34,276 nt of DNA from Thermoplasmata archaeon (GCA_030037735.1 JASHQC010000078.1:1-34276); one strand, 5' to 3'; shown: positions 1 through 8,520, counted from the stretch's first letter. Numbers and translations: made by a program. The notes: generated by a model from the sequence alone, not told the origin.

Positions 1-2079
1 CGACTCCTGCCGTGCCTCGACCGCCCGGACCGGAAGGCCGTGTTCCATGTGTCCGTGACGGCCCCCCGCGACCTTCAGGTGATCTTCAACACGCCCGCGC
101 AGTCGAGCACGGAGGCGGACGGCCTTCGGACCACCCGGTTCGACCCCACCCCGCGGATGTCGACGTACCTGCTCTACCTCGGCATCGGACAGTTCGATAC
201 CGTCCGGAGCCAGGCGGGCCGAGTTCAGCTGGCGGCCTACACACCCCCGGGCCGGGGCGCCTCTGGCGCGTACGCCCTCGGAGTTGCGCAGAAGCTGCTG
301 CCGGAGTTCGAGCGGTACTACGGCATCCCGTACCCGCTGCCGAAGCTCGACCTCGTGGCCGTTCCCGAGTTCTGGGCCGGCGCGATGGAGAACTGGGGTG
401 CCATCGCGTTCTCCGAGATGGCGCTCCTCGCCGACGCGAACACGAGCACGCTCCGTCGCCGGGGCATCGCCGAGACCACGGCCCACGAAATGGCACACAT
501 GTGGTTCGGCAACCTGGTGACGATGAACTGGTGGAGCGACATCTGGCTCAACGAGTCGTTCGCGACGTTCATGAGCTACCGGATCCTTGACCGGACCTTC
601 CCGGAATTCGATAGCTGGAGCGATTTCCTCCCCCGGTGGAGCGCCCCGGCCTTCAAAGGGGATTCCCTCCAGAACACCCATCCGATCTTCCAGCCGGTCG
701 AGAACGCGGACGAGATCAACCAGATCTTCGACGAGATCAGTTACGGCAAGGGAGCGAGCGTGCTCCGGATGCTGGAACGCTACCTCGGGGAAGAGACGTT
801 CCGGAAGGGACTCAGCACCTACCTCGAGCGGTTCCAGTACGCCAACGCCTCCCACGACGACCTCTGGACGGCGCTCGAGGAGGCCTCGCAGAGCCCTGTG
901 CGTCGGGTCCTGAACGAGTGGATCTCCCGACCCGGCCTTCCGATGTTGGTCGCTCGCGTCATCGGGCACAAGCTCACGATCGACCAGCGCCGGTTCTTCC
1001 TCAACGGCCGGCATACCGAGGAATCGTGGCCGGTACCGGTCGTGGCCCGCATCGATGGACAGGAACGCCGGCTACTGTTCGAGGAGCCCCACACCGAGAT
1101 TGCGCTCACGACCGACGAGCCACCGTTCCTCAACGTCGACGCGAGCGGGTTCTATCGGGTGCTTTACGACATGCACACCCTCGACCAGCTCCGAAGCCGA
1201 CTCCCGACCCTCTCCGCACTCGATCAATGGGCGTTGGTCCACGACCTGTCGCCGCTGCTCCAGTCCGGAGACCTCGATCTCGATCAATACCTGGCCTTCC
1301 TGCGCGTCGGCGAGTCCGCGACCCACTTCGCGGTGGTCTCGCAGTTCGGGGGCAGTGGCGCCGTGCTCCGGTCGACCCTCTATGACCATCCCCAATTCAT
1401 CGAGGGCTACCGGAGATTTCTCCAGGTCCAAACCGATCGCCTGGGCGTGGAACCGGTCCCGGGAGAACCGGCAACCAACGGCGCCCTTCGCGAAACCTTG
1501 CTCGCCCACCGGGTCTGGGTAGATCTGGAGTTTGCTCGCCGCATCGCCACGCGCTACCCGGAGTACGACCGCGTGAACCCGGAGGCCCGCGACGCGATTG
1601 CCATCGCTTTCGTCCGCACGGGCGGAGCGGCCGAGTTCGAGATCGCGCTGCGTCGATTCCGTTCCGCGACCTCCGAGGACGAGAAGTTCCGACTGGTGGG
1701 CGCGCTGACCGCAGCGTCGGACCCTGCCCTCGTGGACCGCATCCTGACCATGGCGGAACGCCGGGAGATCCTGCTCCCCCTCATCCCGGCAGCGATCGCG
1801 GGCGCGTCCCGGAACGTCGAGGCCCGCGCCGCGGGGTGGGATTGGCTCCGTCGCAACCTCGACACGTTCGCCGAAAACTTCCGGGGCACGGGCCGGACGG
1901 GCGATCTGCTCGAAACCATCCTGCCTCGGCTGGGGCTCGGTCGCGAAGCGGAGGTCCGCGAGTTCTTCCGCGACCGGAATGTTCCGGAGGGCAGCCAAGG
2001 GGTCGCCAAGGGCCTCGAGCTCCTCGAGGCCGTGTCGGCGTTCCGCAGGCGCCTCAAGTTGGAGCCGTCGGACCGGTAG
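1..2079 (+). CDS. M1-family (gluzincin) aminopeptidase, 5'-truncated by window edge
   Basis: Frame 1 is open from base 1 (RLLPCLDRPDRKAVFHVSVT...); GAMENWG exopeptidase motif and HEMAHMWFGNLVTMNWWSDIWLNESFA (HExxH-x18-E zinc site). Confidence 0.95.
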   Translation, partial: RLLPCLDRPDRKAVFHVSVTAPRDLQVIFNTPAQSSTEADGLRTTRFDPTPRMSTYLLYLGIGQFDTVRSQAGRVQLAAYTPPGRGASGAYALGVAQKLLPEFERYYGIPYPLPKLDLVAVPEFWAGAMENWGAIAFSEMALLADANTSTLRRRGIAETTAHEMAHMWFGNLVTMNWWSDIWLNESFATFMSYRILDRTFPEFDSWSDFLPRWSAPAFKGDSLQNTHPIFQPVENADEINQIFDEISYGKGASVLRMLERYLGEETFRKGLSTYLERFQYANASHDDLWTALEEASQSPVRRVLNEWISRPGLPMLVARVIGHKLTIDQRRFFLNGRHTEESWPVPVVARIDGQERRLLFEEPHTEIALTTDEPPFLNVDASGFYRVLYDMHTLDQLRSRLPTLSALDQWALVHDLSPLLQSGDLDLDQYLAFLRVGESATHFAVVSQFGGSGAVLRSTLYDHPQFIEGYRRFLQVQTDRLGVEPVPGEPATNGALRETLLAHRVWVDLEFARRIATRYPEYDRVNPEARDAIAIAFVRTGGAAEFEIALRRFRSATSEDEKFRLVGALTAASDPALVDRILTMAERREILLPLIPAAIAGASRNVEARAAGWDWLRRNLDTFAENFRGTGRTGDLLETILPRLGLGREAEVREFFRDRNVPEGSQGVAKGLELLEAVSAFRRRLKLEPSDR

Positions 2080-2139
2080 ACCTAATATGGACAGGGGGCC
2101 CGCGGGGACCATCAACCGGAGCTTCTCCGCCGCGGCACC

Positions 2140-3090
2140 ATGTCCGACCTCTCGATCGATACCTCGAACCTCACGAAGAACTTCGGGAGCTTCACTGCGG
2201 TTAGCAACCTGACCCTCTCCTTCCGCGGCACGAAGTGCGTCGGCTTTCTGGGCCCCAACGGCGCGGGGAAAACGACCACGCTCAAGATGCTCACCGGGAT
2301 GGTCCACCCCAGCTCGGGGAGCGCCCGCATCAACGGGATCGACGTTCAAGCTGAGAAGAAGCAGGCGCTCTATCCCTGCGGCGTCCTCATCGAGTCGCCC
2401 GAGATCTATCCGGCGCTGACGCCGCGAGAGGCGCTGTCGTACATCGCGGAGCTGCACGGCATTCCGGCCTCCGAAACGCCGGGCCGCATCCGGTCCGTCC
2501 TCGACCAGGTCCGCATGACCGACTGGGTCGACAAGCGCACCGGCAAGTTCTCGAAGGGAATGAAGCAGCGCGTCAACATCGCGGCGTCCCTGATGTCCGA
2601 CCCGGACATCCTGATCCTCGATGAGCCCTCGACCGGCCTCGACCCCCGGGGCATGGCCGAGGTCCGGACCATCATCCTCGAGCTCAAGAAGCAGCAGAAG
2701 CTGATTTTCATGAGCTCCCACCTGCTCGGCGAGGTGGCGGACTTCTGTGACGAGGTCGCCATGATCGACCAGGGTCGGCTCCTGATTTACGACACGATCG
2801 AGTCCGTGGTCCAACGGGTGAGCGGACAAGGCGCCGCGGTCGAGATCGACCTCGCGAGCTCGGACCTCACGGGGGTTCAGGAGAAGATCCAGACGATCCC
2901 GGGCGTGGACCGCGTCGAGCACGTCGATGCCCGCACCTTCCTCATCCGATTCAGCGGAGGGCTCCCGATGCAGCAGCGGCTGCTCGAGCAGCTCGTCGCC
3001 GCCCACATCGGGATCATCAGCTACAAGCCGTCGTCGGGGATGGCGCGCCTCGAGGACGCCTATCTCAACCTGATCAAGGGAGGGTACTGA
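2140..3090 (+). CDS. ABC transporter ATP-binding protein
   Basis: Walker A GPNGAGKTT, signature FSKGMKQR, Walker B LILDEPSTGLDP, SSHLLGEV switch. Confidence 0.95.
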   Translation: MSDLSIDTSNLTKNFGSFTAVSNLTLSFRGTKCVGFLGPNGAGKTTTLKMLTGMVHPSSGSARINGIDVQAEKKQALYPCGVLIESPEIYPALTPREALSYIAELHGIPASETPGRIRSVLDQVRMTDWVDKRTGKFSKGMKQRVNIAASLMSDPDILILDEPSTGLDPRGMAEVRTIILELKKQQKLIFMSSHLLGEVADFCDEVAMIDQGRLLIYDTIESVVQRVSGQGAAVEIDLASSDLTGVQEKIQTIPGVDRVEHVDARTFLIRFSGGLPMQQRLLEQLVAAHIGIISYKPSSGMARLEDAYLNLIKGGY

Positions 3091-3095
3091 GCGCC

Positions 3096-3956
3096 GTGGC
3101 GACCGTGAACGCGCCGGCCCCGGTGACGCGGCCCCCGCTGCCGACCGACGTCGTCCAGATGACCCGCGTGACCAAGTATGAGCTCATCAACTACGTCCGG
3201 TCGCTCCGGTTCACCATCCTTCTTCTCATCACGGTCATCATTCTCGGCGCGCTGACCGGCGTCACGGCCTACTATCGGCCCCCGGCGCTTCTTGTCAACG
3301 GGCTCGCGTTCTACGGGACCTGGTGGACGGTCATCACGTTCCTGGTCGCGCTCTGCGCCGCGCTGTTCGGTGGGGATGCGATCTCGGGCGAGTTCCAGAA
3401 CAAAACCGGCTACTTCCTCTTCGGGCACCCCGTCCGGCGCTCGTCGGTCTTCCTGGGCAAGATGATCGCCGCGTTCCTTGCGAGCGCCGCGGTCATCTTC
3501 TTCTACGTGGCGGTCACGGTCGCGAACGGGTGGTACTACACCGGCATCCCGCCGGTTCAGTTCTGGGAGTCGGTCAGCTTCACGCTGATCTATCTCCTCG
3601 GTGCGCTCGGATTCACATTCATGTTCAGCTCGCTGTTCAAGAGCGGCGCGCTGTCGATCATCGTGACCCTCGTGCTGCTCCTGTTCGGATTCACCATCAT
3701 CGACGAGGTCGTGACCGATCTGGCGCACTACGAGCCCTGGTTCAGCATCGTCTACGCCGGCGGCATCATCAGCAACGTGCTCACGGTCCCGTTCCCGGCC
3801 CACTTCACCTCGACGATGATCAGGATGGGACGCTTCCACCTCACGGTAACGACCTACAACGCCACGATCCCGGAAGGGATCGCCATCATGCTGATCTACG
3901 CCGTGCTCGGCACCATCGCGGGGTACTTCCTGTTCCGCGGAGAGGACTTCACCTAG
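3096..3956 (+). CDS. ABC-2 type transporter permease
   Basis: GTG start 5 nt after the ATPase stop; several hydrophobic TM segments; GGDAISGEFQNKTGYFLFGHPVRRSSVFLGKM typical of ABC-2 permeases. Confidence 0.85.
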   Translation: MATVNAPAPVTRPPLPTDVVQMTRVTKYELINYVRSLRFTILLLITVIILGALTGVTAYYRPPALLVNGLAFYGTWWTVITFLVALCAALFGGDAISGEFQNKTGYFLFGHPVRRSSVFLGKMIAAFLASAAVIFFYVAVTVANGWYYTGIPPVQFWESVSFTLIYLLGALGFTFMFSSLFKSGALSIIVTLVLLLFGFTIIDEVVTDLAHYEPWFSIVYAGGIISNVLTVPFPAHFTSTMIRMGRFHLTVTTYNATIPEGIAIMLIYAVLGTIAGYFLFRGEDFT

Positions 3957-3989
3957 GCTCACCGGGTCCCGAGGTCTGGGACATCCACC

Positions 3990-4319
3990 CTACAGGATCT
4001 GCGCGAAGGCCTGCGCCACCCCGCGATAGAACTCGTGGAGGTCGCTCACGATCGCCTCCGACTGGGGGGTGTCGAGGCCGTCCAGCGTCTCGAGGGACTC
4101 GAGGCAGAAGGCTCGGAGGCACCGACCGGAACAGAAGGGCCGGTCCCGGAACAGCTCCTCGGCAGCGGCGGGTAGGTGCTGTACCCGGACGACTATGCCC
4201 CCGGACGGGATCCGAGTTCCACACCGGCAGACCTCGGGGTCCGGGGTGGGAGTCTCGGACACCCGGACCTCATGGAGCCGGTTCGATGGCTCTCTCAGCG
4301 AGCCGAAGACCACGTCCAC
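3990..4319 (-). CDS. small Cys-rich (TRASH/FCS-like zinc finger) hypothetical protein
   Basis: 109 aa with CRCGTRIPSGG...FRDRPFCSGRCLRAFC, a C-x-C...FCSxxC zinc-binding pattern. Confidence 0.6.
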   Translation of the reverse strand: MDVVFGSLREPSNRLHEVRVSETPTPDPEVCRCGTRIPSGGIVVRVQHLPAAAEELFRDRPFCSGRCLRAFCLESLETLDGLDTPQSEAIVSDLHEFYRGVAQAFAQIL

Positions 4320-4433
4320 GCCGGTCCCCCGATGACGGTTAACCGGCCTCCCTCTATTTCATGTTGCGGCAGACCGGTAATGTCCGAGGATTCCCGGCCC
4401 CACGCACGTGCCAGGAGTGGACAGAGGTTGCCG

Positions 4434-5555
4434 CTAGGGGAGCTCGCCGGCGTCGACCACGATCTTGCCGTCGACCTCGAGGGTCGCTCCGCCGAGAGAC
4501 TGATAGGCCGAGAAATGCGGCGTACGGGTGGCCCCGCCGTGGTGAGAGTTGTGGCCAATAGCGATCGTGACCTTGCCGCGTTCCTGATCGAACAGCAGGG
4601 GGATGGCCGAGGTGTGGGGGTTCAGTCCGACCGACAGGAGCCCGGGACGGTCCTTCCCAGCGCTCAACTTCGGGAACAGGCGAAGGAACTCCTCGCTTCC
4701 CGATCCGAACGAGTACTCGGCGAGCCGACCCCGGCGGAAGGTCCACGTTCCTGCCGACAGTGGGCTGTCGCGGCCCTGGTAGAACATCACCCCGGGGGTG
4801 TCGGCGACGAACCTCCCCTCGGCATATGTCTCGTCTACGGCCACCGTGGCCACACCACTCGGCAGCGTCGTCCACACGTTGCCGGCGCGGACGTCCCCCT
4901 CGTCGATGACCCCATCGTCGACCGTGGGTTTCCGCCGAGCGAGGCGCAGCCGGAGATCGGTTCCATTGGAGTGAGAGATGCTCACCGCCCTTCCTCGGCG
5001 AAGGACGTCGGCAACGCGCGTTCCGTCCTTCTGAAGGGACCGAGGATCGACGGTCGACCCCTCGATGAGTTCGCGCCGCCAGCGGTCGAGGTCCACACCG
5101 TACCGGCGGGCCCAGAGCTCGCTCGTTCGACCTAGGTCGAAACGCACGCATCGCACGCCGTGCTTCTCGATCAGACGGAACCACTCGTGGTCGATGGCTT
5201 GGAGCCGATGCTGGAGGCTCGGGGGCTGTGTCTCCTCCCGGGCGGCGTCCATCGGCCCGTAGAAGTACACGTAGGCGTCTGATTCCTTGAGCGCCGCCCA
5301 TTCGTGGCTCCCGACTTGCCCCACGTTCGGCGTTGGAGCTTCGTCGACGCTCTTCCAGTAGGTGGCTTCGTCCTCAACCAACAGGATGGGACGCGCTCCC
5401 AGGATGCGGGCCTCGAGTACGACACTCTCGGCCCACGGAAGGGTGCCGCTCCAGGTGTCGACGATCACGTTCTCTCCCCGCTTCATGCGGAGAGACTGGT
5501 GCAGCATGATCCGCGCGAGCTCCCGCCTGAGAGACTCCGGGTACTCCGGGAGCAT
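4434..5555 (-). CDS. M29-family (aminopeptidase T-like) metallopeptidase
   Basis: ORF 4434..5567; RGENVIVDTW N-terminus, GRxSELWARR, SNGTDLRLRLA, GNVWTTLPSGVATVAVDETYAEGRFV, GHNSHHGG. ATG at 5555 preferred because a TATA box (ATTTAAAT, 5581-5588) lies ~30 nt upstream (leaderless). Confidence 0.85.
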   Translation of the reverse strand: MLPEYPESLRRELARIMLHQSLRMKRGENVIVDTWSGTLPWAESVVLEARILGARPILLVEDEATYWKSVDEAPTPNVGQVGSHEWAALKESDAYVYFYGPMDAAREETQPPSLQHRLQAIDHEWFRLIEKHGVRCVRFDLGRTSELWARRYGVDLDRWRRELIEGSTVDPRSLQKDGTRVADVLRRGRAVSISHSNGTDLRLRLARRKPTVDDGVIDEGDVRAGNVWTTLPSGVATVAVDETYAEGRFVADTPGVMFYQGRDSPLSAGTWTFRRGRLAEYSFGSGSEEFLRLFPKLSAGKDRPGLLSVGLNPHTSAIPLLFDQERGKVTIAIGHNSHHGGATRTPHFSAYQSLGGATLEVDGKIVVDAGELP

Positions 5556-5580
5556 GGCGAGGGGCACGGAATAGAGACCT

Positions 5581-5588
5581 ATTTAAAT
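5581..5588 (-). promoter_or_regulatory. TATA box of the M29 peptidase gene
   Basis: ATTTAAAT ~30 nt upstream of ATG at 5555, in GC-rich background. Confidence 0.6.
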
Positions 5589-5597
5589 GACGGGCGA

Positions 5598-5611
5598 TTT
5601 AGCATCCTAAA
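5598..5611. promoter_or_regulatory. palindromic operator candidate copy 1 (TTTAGCATCCTAAA)
   Basis: TTTAG-N4-CTAAA inverted repeat, matching two copies at 6287 and 6319. Confidence 0.55.
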
Positions 5612-5646
5612 GCTGAAAACGCTAACTCGGTGGAAGTGAGAAGGTC

Positions 5647-5889
5647 GTGCGACTCCACAAGGTGATCAACCGGGTCCACGAGGGGACTGTGTACTACCGG
5701 TGGGTTCTGTCGGTACCGCCCAAGAGCGTGCGCGAATTGGGATGGGTGGACGGGCAGGAACTTGAAGCGGTGGTCAGCGGGACGCGACTCTGGGTCCAGC
5801 CGTCCGTTCGCGCGCGGCCGGGTCGTGGGGAACGGGGCACCGACGCCCTCGAAGAGGCGATTCATCGGAAAAGCCTCGCCCGCCACTGA
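5647..5889 (+). CDS. AbrB/SpoVT-like DNA-binding domain protein
   Basis: GTG start; VNRVHEGTVYYRWVLSVPPKSVRELGWVDGQELEAVVSGTRLWVQP resembles the swapped-hairpin AbrB fold. Confidence 0.6.
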   Translation: MRLHKVINRVHEGTVYYRWVLSVPPKSVRELGWVDGQELEAVVSGTRLWVQPSVRARPGRGERGTDALEEAIHRKSLARH

Positions 5890-5930
5890 AGATCGTCCAG
5901 GGCCCGAGGGGCCGGCGGGGCCAGCCCCCG

Positions 5931-6245
5931 TCAAAGGAGATGGCCCGCGTCGGGGCACTCGGCCGCAAGGCGCTCCGTGGCTCCGGAGCGGGCACTGGTA
6001 GCGCGAGGAGATCGGCGCCATTCGCTTCTTCCGAGCAAGCGTCTCCAGAAGGACCGGGGGCTTGCCGACGGGGTCGACTGGCGCGTCGGCAGGATCGGTT
6101 CCGGGGGCAGGGCCCACACCTCCGCCCACCGCCCAAAATCCTCCTCCATCACGGCCATCACCACCGCATTGCGACGGGAGGGAGATTGCTGCTGGGTGAT
6201 CAGGGACAGCTCGGGACCTAGCGGGGTTCGCACATCCGCGCACAT
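5931..6245 (-). CDS. hypothetical protein
   Basis: 104-aa ORF with ATG ~28 nt downstream of a TTAAGTA element; no recognised domain. Confidence 0.3.
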   Translation of the reverse strand: MCADVRTPLGPELSLITQQQSPSRRNAVVMAVMEEDFGRWAEVWALPPEPILPTRQSTPSASPRSFWRRLLGRSEWRRSPRATSARSGATERLAAECPDAGHLL

Positions 6246-6286
6246 GGGTGAGGGCAGAGGGACGGAGCTACTTAAGCGCTGTTTAA

Positions 6287-6300
6287 TTTAGTATACTAAA
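6287..6300. promoter_or_regulatory. palindromic operator candidate copy 2 (TTTAGTATACTAAA)
   Basis: Perfect 14-bp palindrome. Confidence 0.6.
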
Positions 6301-6318
6301 ACAAACAGTAAGCCGTAA

Positions 6319-6332
6319 TTTAGAATACTAAA
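6319..6332. promoter_or_regulatory. palindromic operator candidate copy 3 (TTTAGAATACTAAA)
   Basis: 13/14 identical to copy 2; centre-to-centre spacing 32 bp. Confidence 0.6.
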
Positions 6333-6420
6333 AATAAATCATAACGTGGAATTTCTCGGCGCCAATCCTCTCCCAGCCACGAACCAAATTCCGGGGGCCT
6401 CCCCGGGCCCGAGGTTCGCT

Positions 6421-6438
6421 GAGGGGGGATGCCCCCTC
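6421..6438 (-). terminator. hairpin downstream of tRNA operon
   Basis: GAGGGGG-GATG-CCCCCTC perfect 7-bp stem, 14 nt past the tRNA 3' end. Confidence 0.35.
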
Positions 6439-6451
6439 CCCGCCGCAAGAA

Positions 6452-6527
6452 TGGGCCCGGGCGGATTTGAACCGCCGACCGACCGGTTATGAGCCGGTCG
6501 CTCTGAGCCGGGCTAAGCTACGGGCCC
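6452..6527 (-). tRNA. tRNA with CAT anticodon; probably tRNA-Ile2 (agmatidine type) rather than elongator Met
   Basis: GGGCCCG TA GCTT...GAGC G ACCGG CTCATAA CCGGT CGGTC GGCGG TTCAAAT CCGCC CGGGCCC A: complete cloverleaf, no encoded CCA; GGGCCCGUAGC 5' end is Ile2-like. Confidence 0.9.
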
Positions 6528-6542
6528 ACCCGGGTCGGAAGG

Positions 6543-6645
6543 CGCCGCCGAGCGGATTTTCAGCTCGGGCGCACCCGCGCCCGACCGTTTGAACCGCTGA
6601 CCTTTCGGTTAACAGCCGATCGCTCTACCGCTGAGCTACGGCGGC
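6543..6645 (-). tRNA. tRNA-Asn (GTT) with 31-nt T-loop intron
   Basis: GCCGCCG TA GCTC AGCGGTA GAGC G ATCGG CTGTTAA CCGAA AGGTC AGCGG TTCAAA-[intron 6587..6557]-T CCGCT CGGCGGC G; mature 72 nt, discriminator G. Confidence 0.9.
6557..6587 (-). other. archaeal tRNA intron (BHB type) at T-loop position 59/60
   Basis: Removal of CGGTCGGGCGCGGGTGCGCCCGAGCTGAAAA restores TTCAAAT T-loop and AGCGG/CCGCT stem; BHB = TTCA/TGAA 4-bp helix flanked by AAC and AAT bulges. Confidence 0.85.
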
Positions 6646-6671
6646 ACCGGCGGCGCCGACCGACGAACCGT

Positions 6672-7070
6672 CTAATAGCCTTTCGGACCGGAGGACGATT
6701 TTCCCTGGTGCGCGCTCGCCTTCTGCTTCAGTTGCTGGACGAGCGTAGACATCCGGTCGAGCGATTCGTCGAGCTGGATCCAGAACTGGCGGGCCTTGTC
6801 GGTCAGCATCGCCCCCTCGGCTGACGGCTGTATCACCCCCTCCCGCTCCAGCAGATGCAACGAATAGCGCACCTTGTGGATCGGGAGGCGTAACGCCTCG
6901 CTGAGGCGGATGATCCCGAGGGGGTTCTTGTCGCCCAAGCGCTCGAGAATCTCGACGTTCCGGGACAGGAGGTCGAGCTCGCTCGCGATTCGGTCGACTA
7001 GCTGCGTTCCTTCGGCGAGCGGAGCGCCGTCGAACTCGGAAGTGCGAGGACTGGATTTCCCAAAGGGCAT
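6672..7070 (-). CDS. winged-helix HTH transcriptional regulator
   Basis: ORF 6672..7085; EILERLGDKNPLGIIRLSEALRLPIHKVRYSLHLLEREGVIQPSAEGAMLTDKARQF is a typical wHTH; ATG at 7070 likely. Confidence 0.75.
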   Translation of the reverse strand: MPFGKSSPRTSEFDGAPLAEGTQLVDRIASELDLLSRNVEILERLGDKNPLGIIRLSEALRLPIHKVRYSLHLLEREGVIQPSAEGAMLTDKARQFWIQLDESLDRMSTLVQQLKQKASAHQGKSSSGPKGY

Positions 7071-7165
7071 GTGATACCGGCACACGGACAGGTTGGGGCT
7101 TACTTGAACGTTCCCCGTCGCGATGTGTCCCAGTCACCTTTTCTCTCGGGGGCGCTGGGGGCACG

Positions 7166-8392
7166 ATGGCCGAGACCGACCGCGGGTATCTCGATCTGTT
7201 CCGGAACCGGCGTTTCGCCCTCGGACTGACCTCGTCCGGGCTTGCGTGGGGCGGCTACGCCGTCTACGAGATCTCCGTCCTGCTCCTCTCGTACCGGATC
7301 TCCCACAGCCTCGCGATCGCCGGGCTCGTGATCCTAGTCGAGTTCGGGGCCTATTCGGTCACCTTCATCGCCGGACCGACGGTCGACCGGGCCCGGAACC
7401 TTCGAACGGTCCTCCTCGTAGGGTACGCTCTACAGGCGCTGTTCGCCTTCGCCATCGGGCTGGGCCTTCAGAGCGGGCACCTGAGCGTTCCGGTCCTCCT
7501 GACTCTCGTGGCGGGAATCTCCTTGGTCTGGGATTTCACTTGGACCGCGGATACCGCTCTGATCCCTCGATTGGTTTCCGAAGGAGAGCTGTTCCGAGCC
7601 AACGCCCTCTTCAACACGATCTCCGGGGGAAACACCGTCGCCGGCTTCGGTGTCGGAGCCGCCCTGCTCCTGTTCGTCGGTCCCGGGGGCGGAATGTTCA
7701 TCTATGCCGGGCTCAACCTCGCCGCTCTCGTCATCGTGATCCCACTTTCCCTTCCCTCGGTCCGGACCGCCGTCACCGGCTTCCTGGAGGACTTCTGGGA
7801 CGGATGGCGGGAACTGGGCCGCGGCGTCGGAAAACCGCTTCTCCAGCTCGCGGTCTTTTCGAGCTTCCAGGGATTCTTCACCTCGGCTGGGCCGTTGCTG
7901 ATCACCCTGCTGACCCAGCGGGAGTTCGTGGACCCCACCTTCGCCTACGCCCTGCTGTTCACCTCGTTCACCGTGGGTGGGGTCGTGGGAGGCCTGATCC
8001 TGGGCTACCTCAACCCTCGATCGTGGGTCTCGTTGGTCATGCTCGGGAGCACCGCCGCGGAGGGGATCCTGATCGTATCGTCCGTCTACGCCGCCCCGGC
8101 GCTCGGCCCGAGCCTCATCCTGTGGTTCCTCACCGGCATCTTCGCGGCCGGATTCTATCAAGCGTACATGACCTTCCTGCAAGGGAAGGTGCCCGGGGAC
8201 CGGTTCGGTCGCGTGCTGACGAACCTGTACCTGTTCCGGGGCATCCCGACGGCCATTGGCGCTAGCGCCGTCGGGGTCCTGGCCACCCTTTGGGGTGCAC
8301 CCGCGCTGGCTTGGGTCATCGCGGCGACGTACCTTCTATGCGCCATCGTAGGGCCGCTCGTGCTCCCTGGAATTCGACGGCTATCTTTCTAG
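7166..8392 (+). CDS. MFS transporter
   Basis: 408 aa, ~12 TM segments, FRNRRFALGLTSSGLAWGGYAVYEISVLLLSYRISHS N-terminus typical of MFS efflux proteins. Confidence 0.85.
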   Translation: MAETDRGYLDLFRNRRFALGLTSSGLAWGGYAVYEISVLLLSYRISHSLAIAGLVILVEFGAYSVTFIAGPTVDRARNLRTVLLVGYALQALFAFAIGLGLQSGHLSVPVLLTLVAGISLVWDFTWTADTALIPRLVSEGELFRANALFNTISGGNTVAGFGVGAALLLFVGPGGGMFIYAGLNLAALVIVIPLSLPSVRTAVTGFLEDFWDGWRELGRGVGKPLLQLAVFSSFQGFFTSAGPLLITLLTQREFVDPTFAYALLFTSFTVGGVVGGLILGYLNPRSWVSLVMLGSTAAEGILIVSSVYAAPALGPSLILWFLTGIFAAGFYQAYMTFLQGKVPGDRFGRVLTNLYLFRGIPTAIGASAVGVLATLWGAPALAWVIAATYLLCAIVGPLVLPGIRRLSF

Positions 8393-8440
8393 CCGGAGGA
8401 AAGGCGGGAGGAAAGGCCGGAGGAGGAGGCCTCGGCGTCG

Positions 8441-8463
8441 AACCCGTCCCGTCTTGACGGGTT
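8441..8463 (+). terminator. hairpin between MFS gene and membrane operon
   Basis: AACCCGTC-CCGTCTT-GACGGGTT perfect 8-bp stem. Confidence 0.35.
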
Positions 8464-8520
8464 CTACCCAAGTGCGTACGGAGGGATTATCAGGCACCGC
8501 CTCCCTCGTTGCGCGTTTCT

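Noticed and set aside
1072-3006. 644-aa minus-strand ORF antisense to aminopeptidase/ABC ATPase
   Set aside because: Overlaps two strongly recognised plus-strand genes; composition (His/Arg/Asp-rich, no domain) is typical of antisense ORFs in high-GC DNA.
3060-3962. 300-aa minus-strand ORF
   Set aside because: Antisense of the ABC-2 permease; low-complexity charged composition, no motif.
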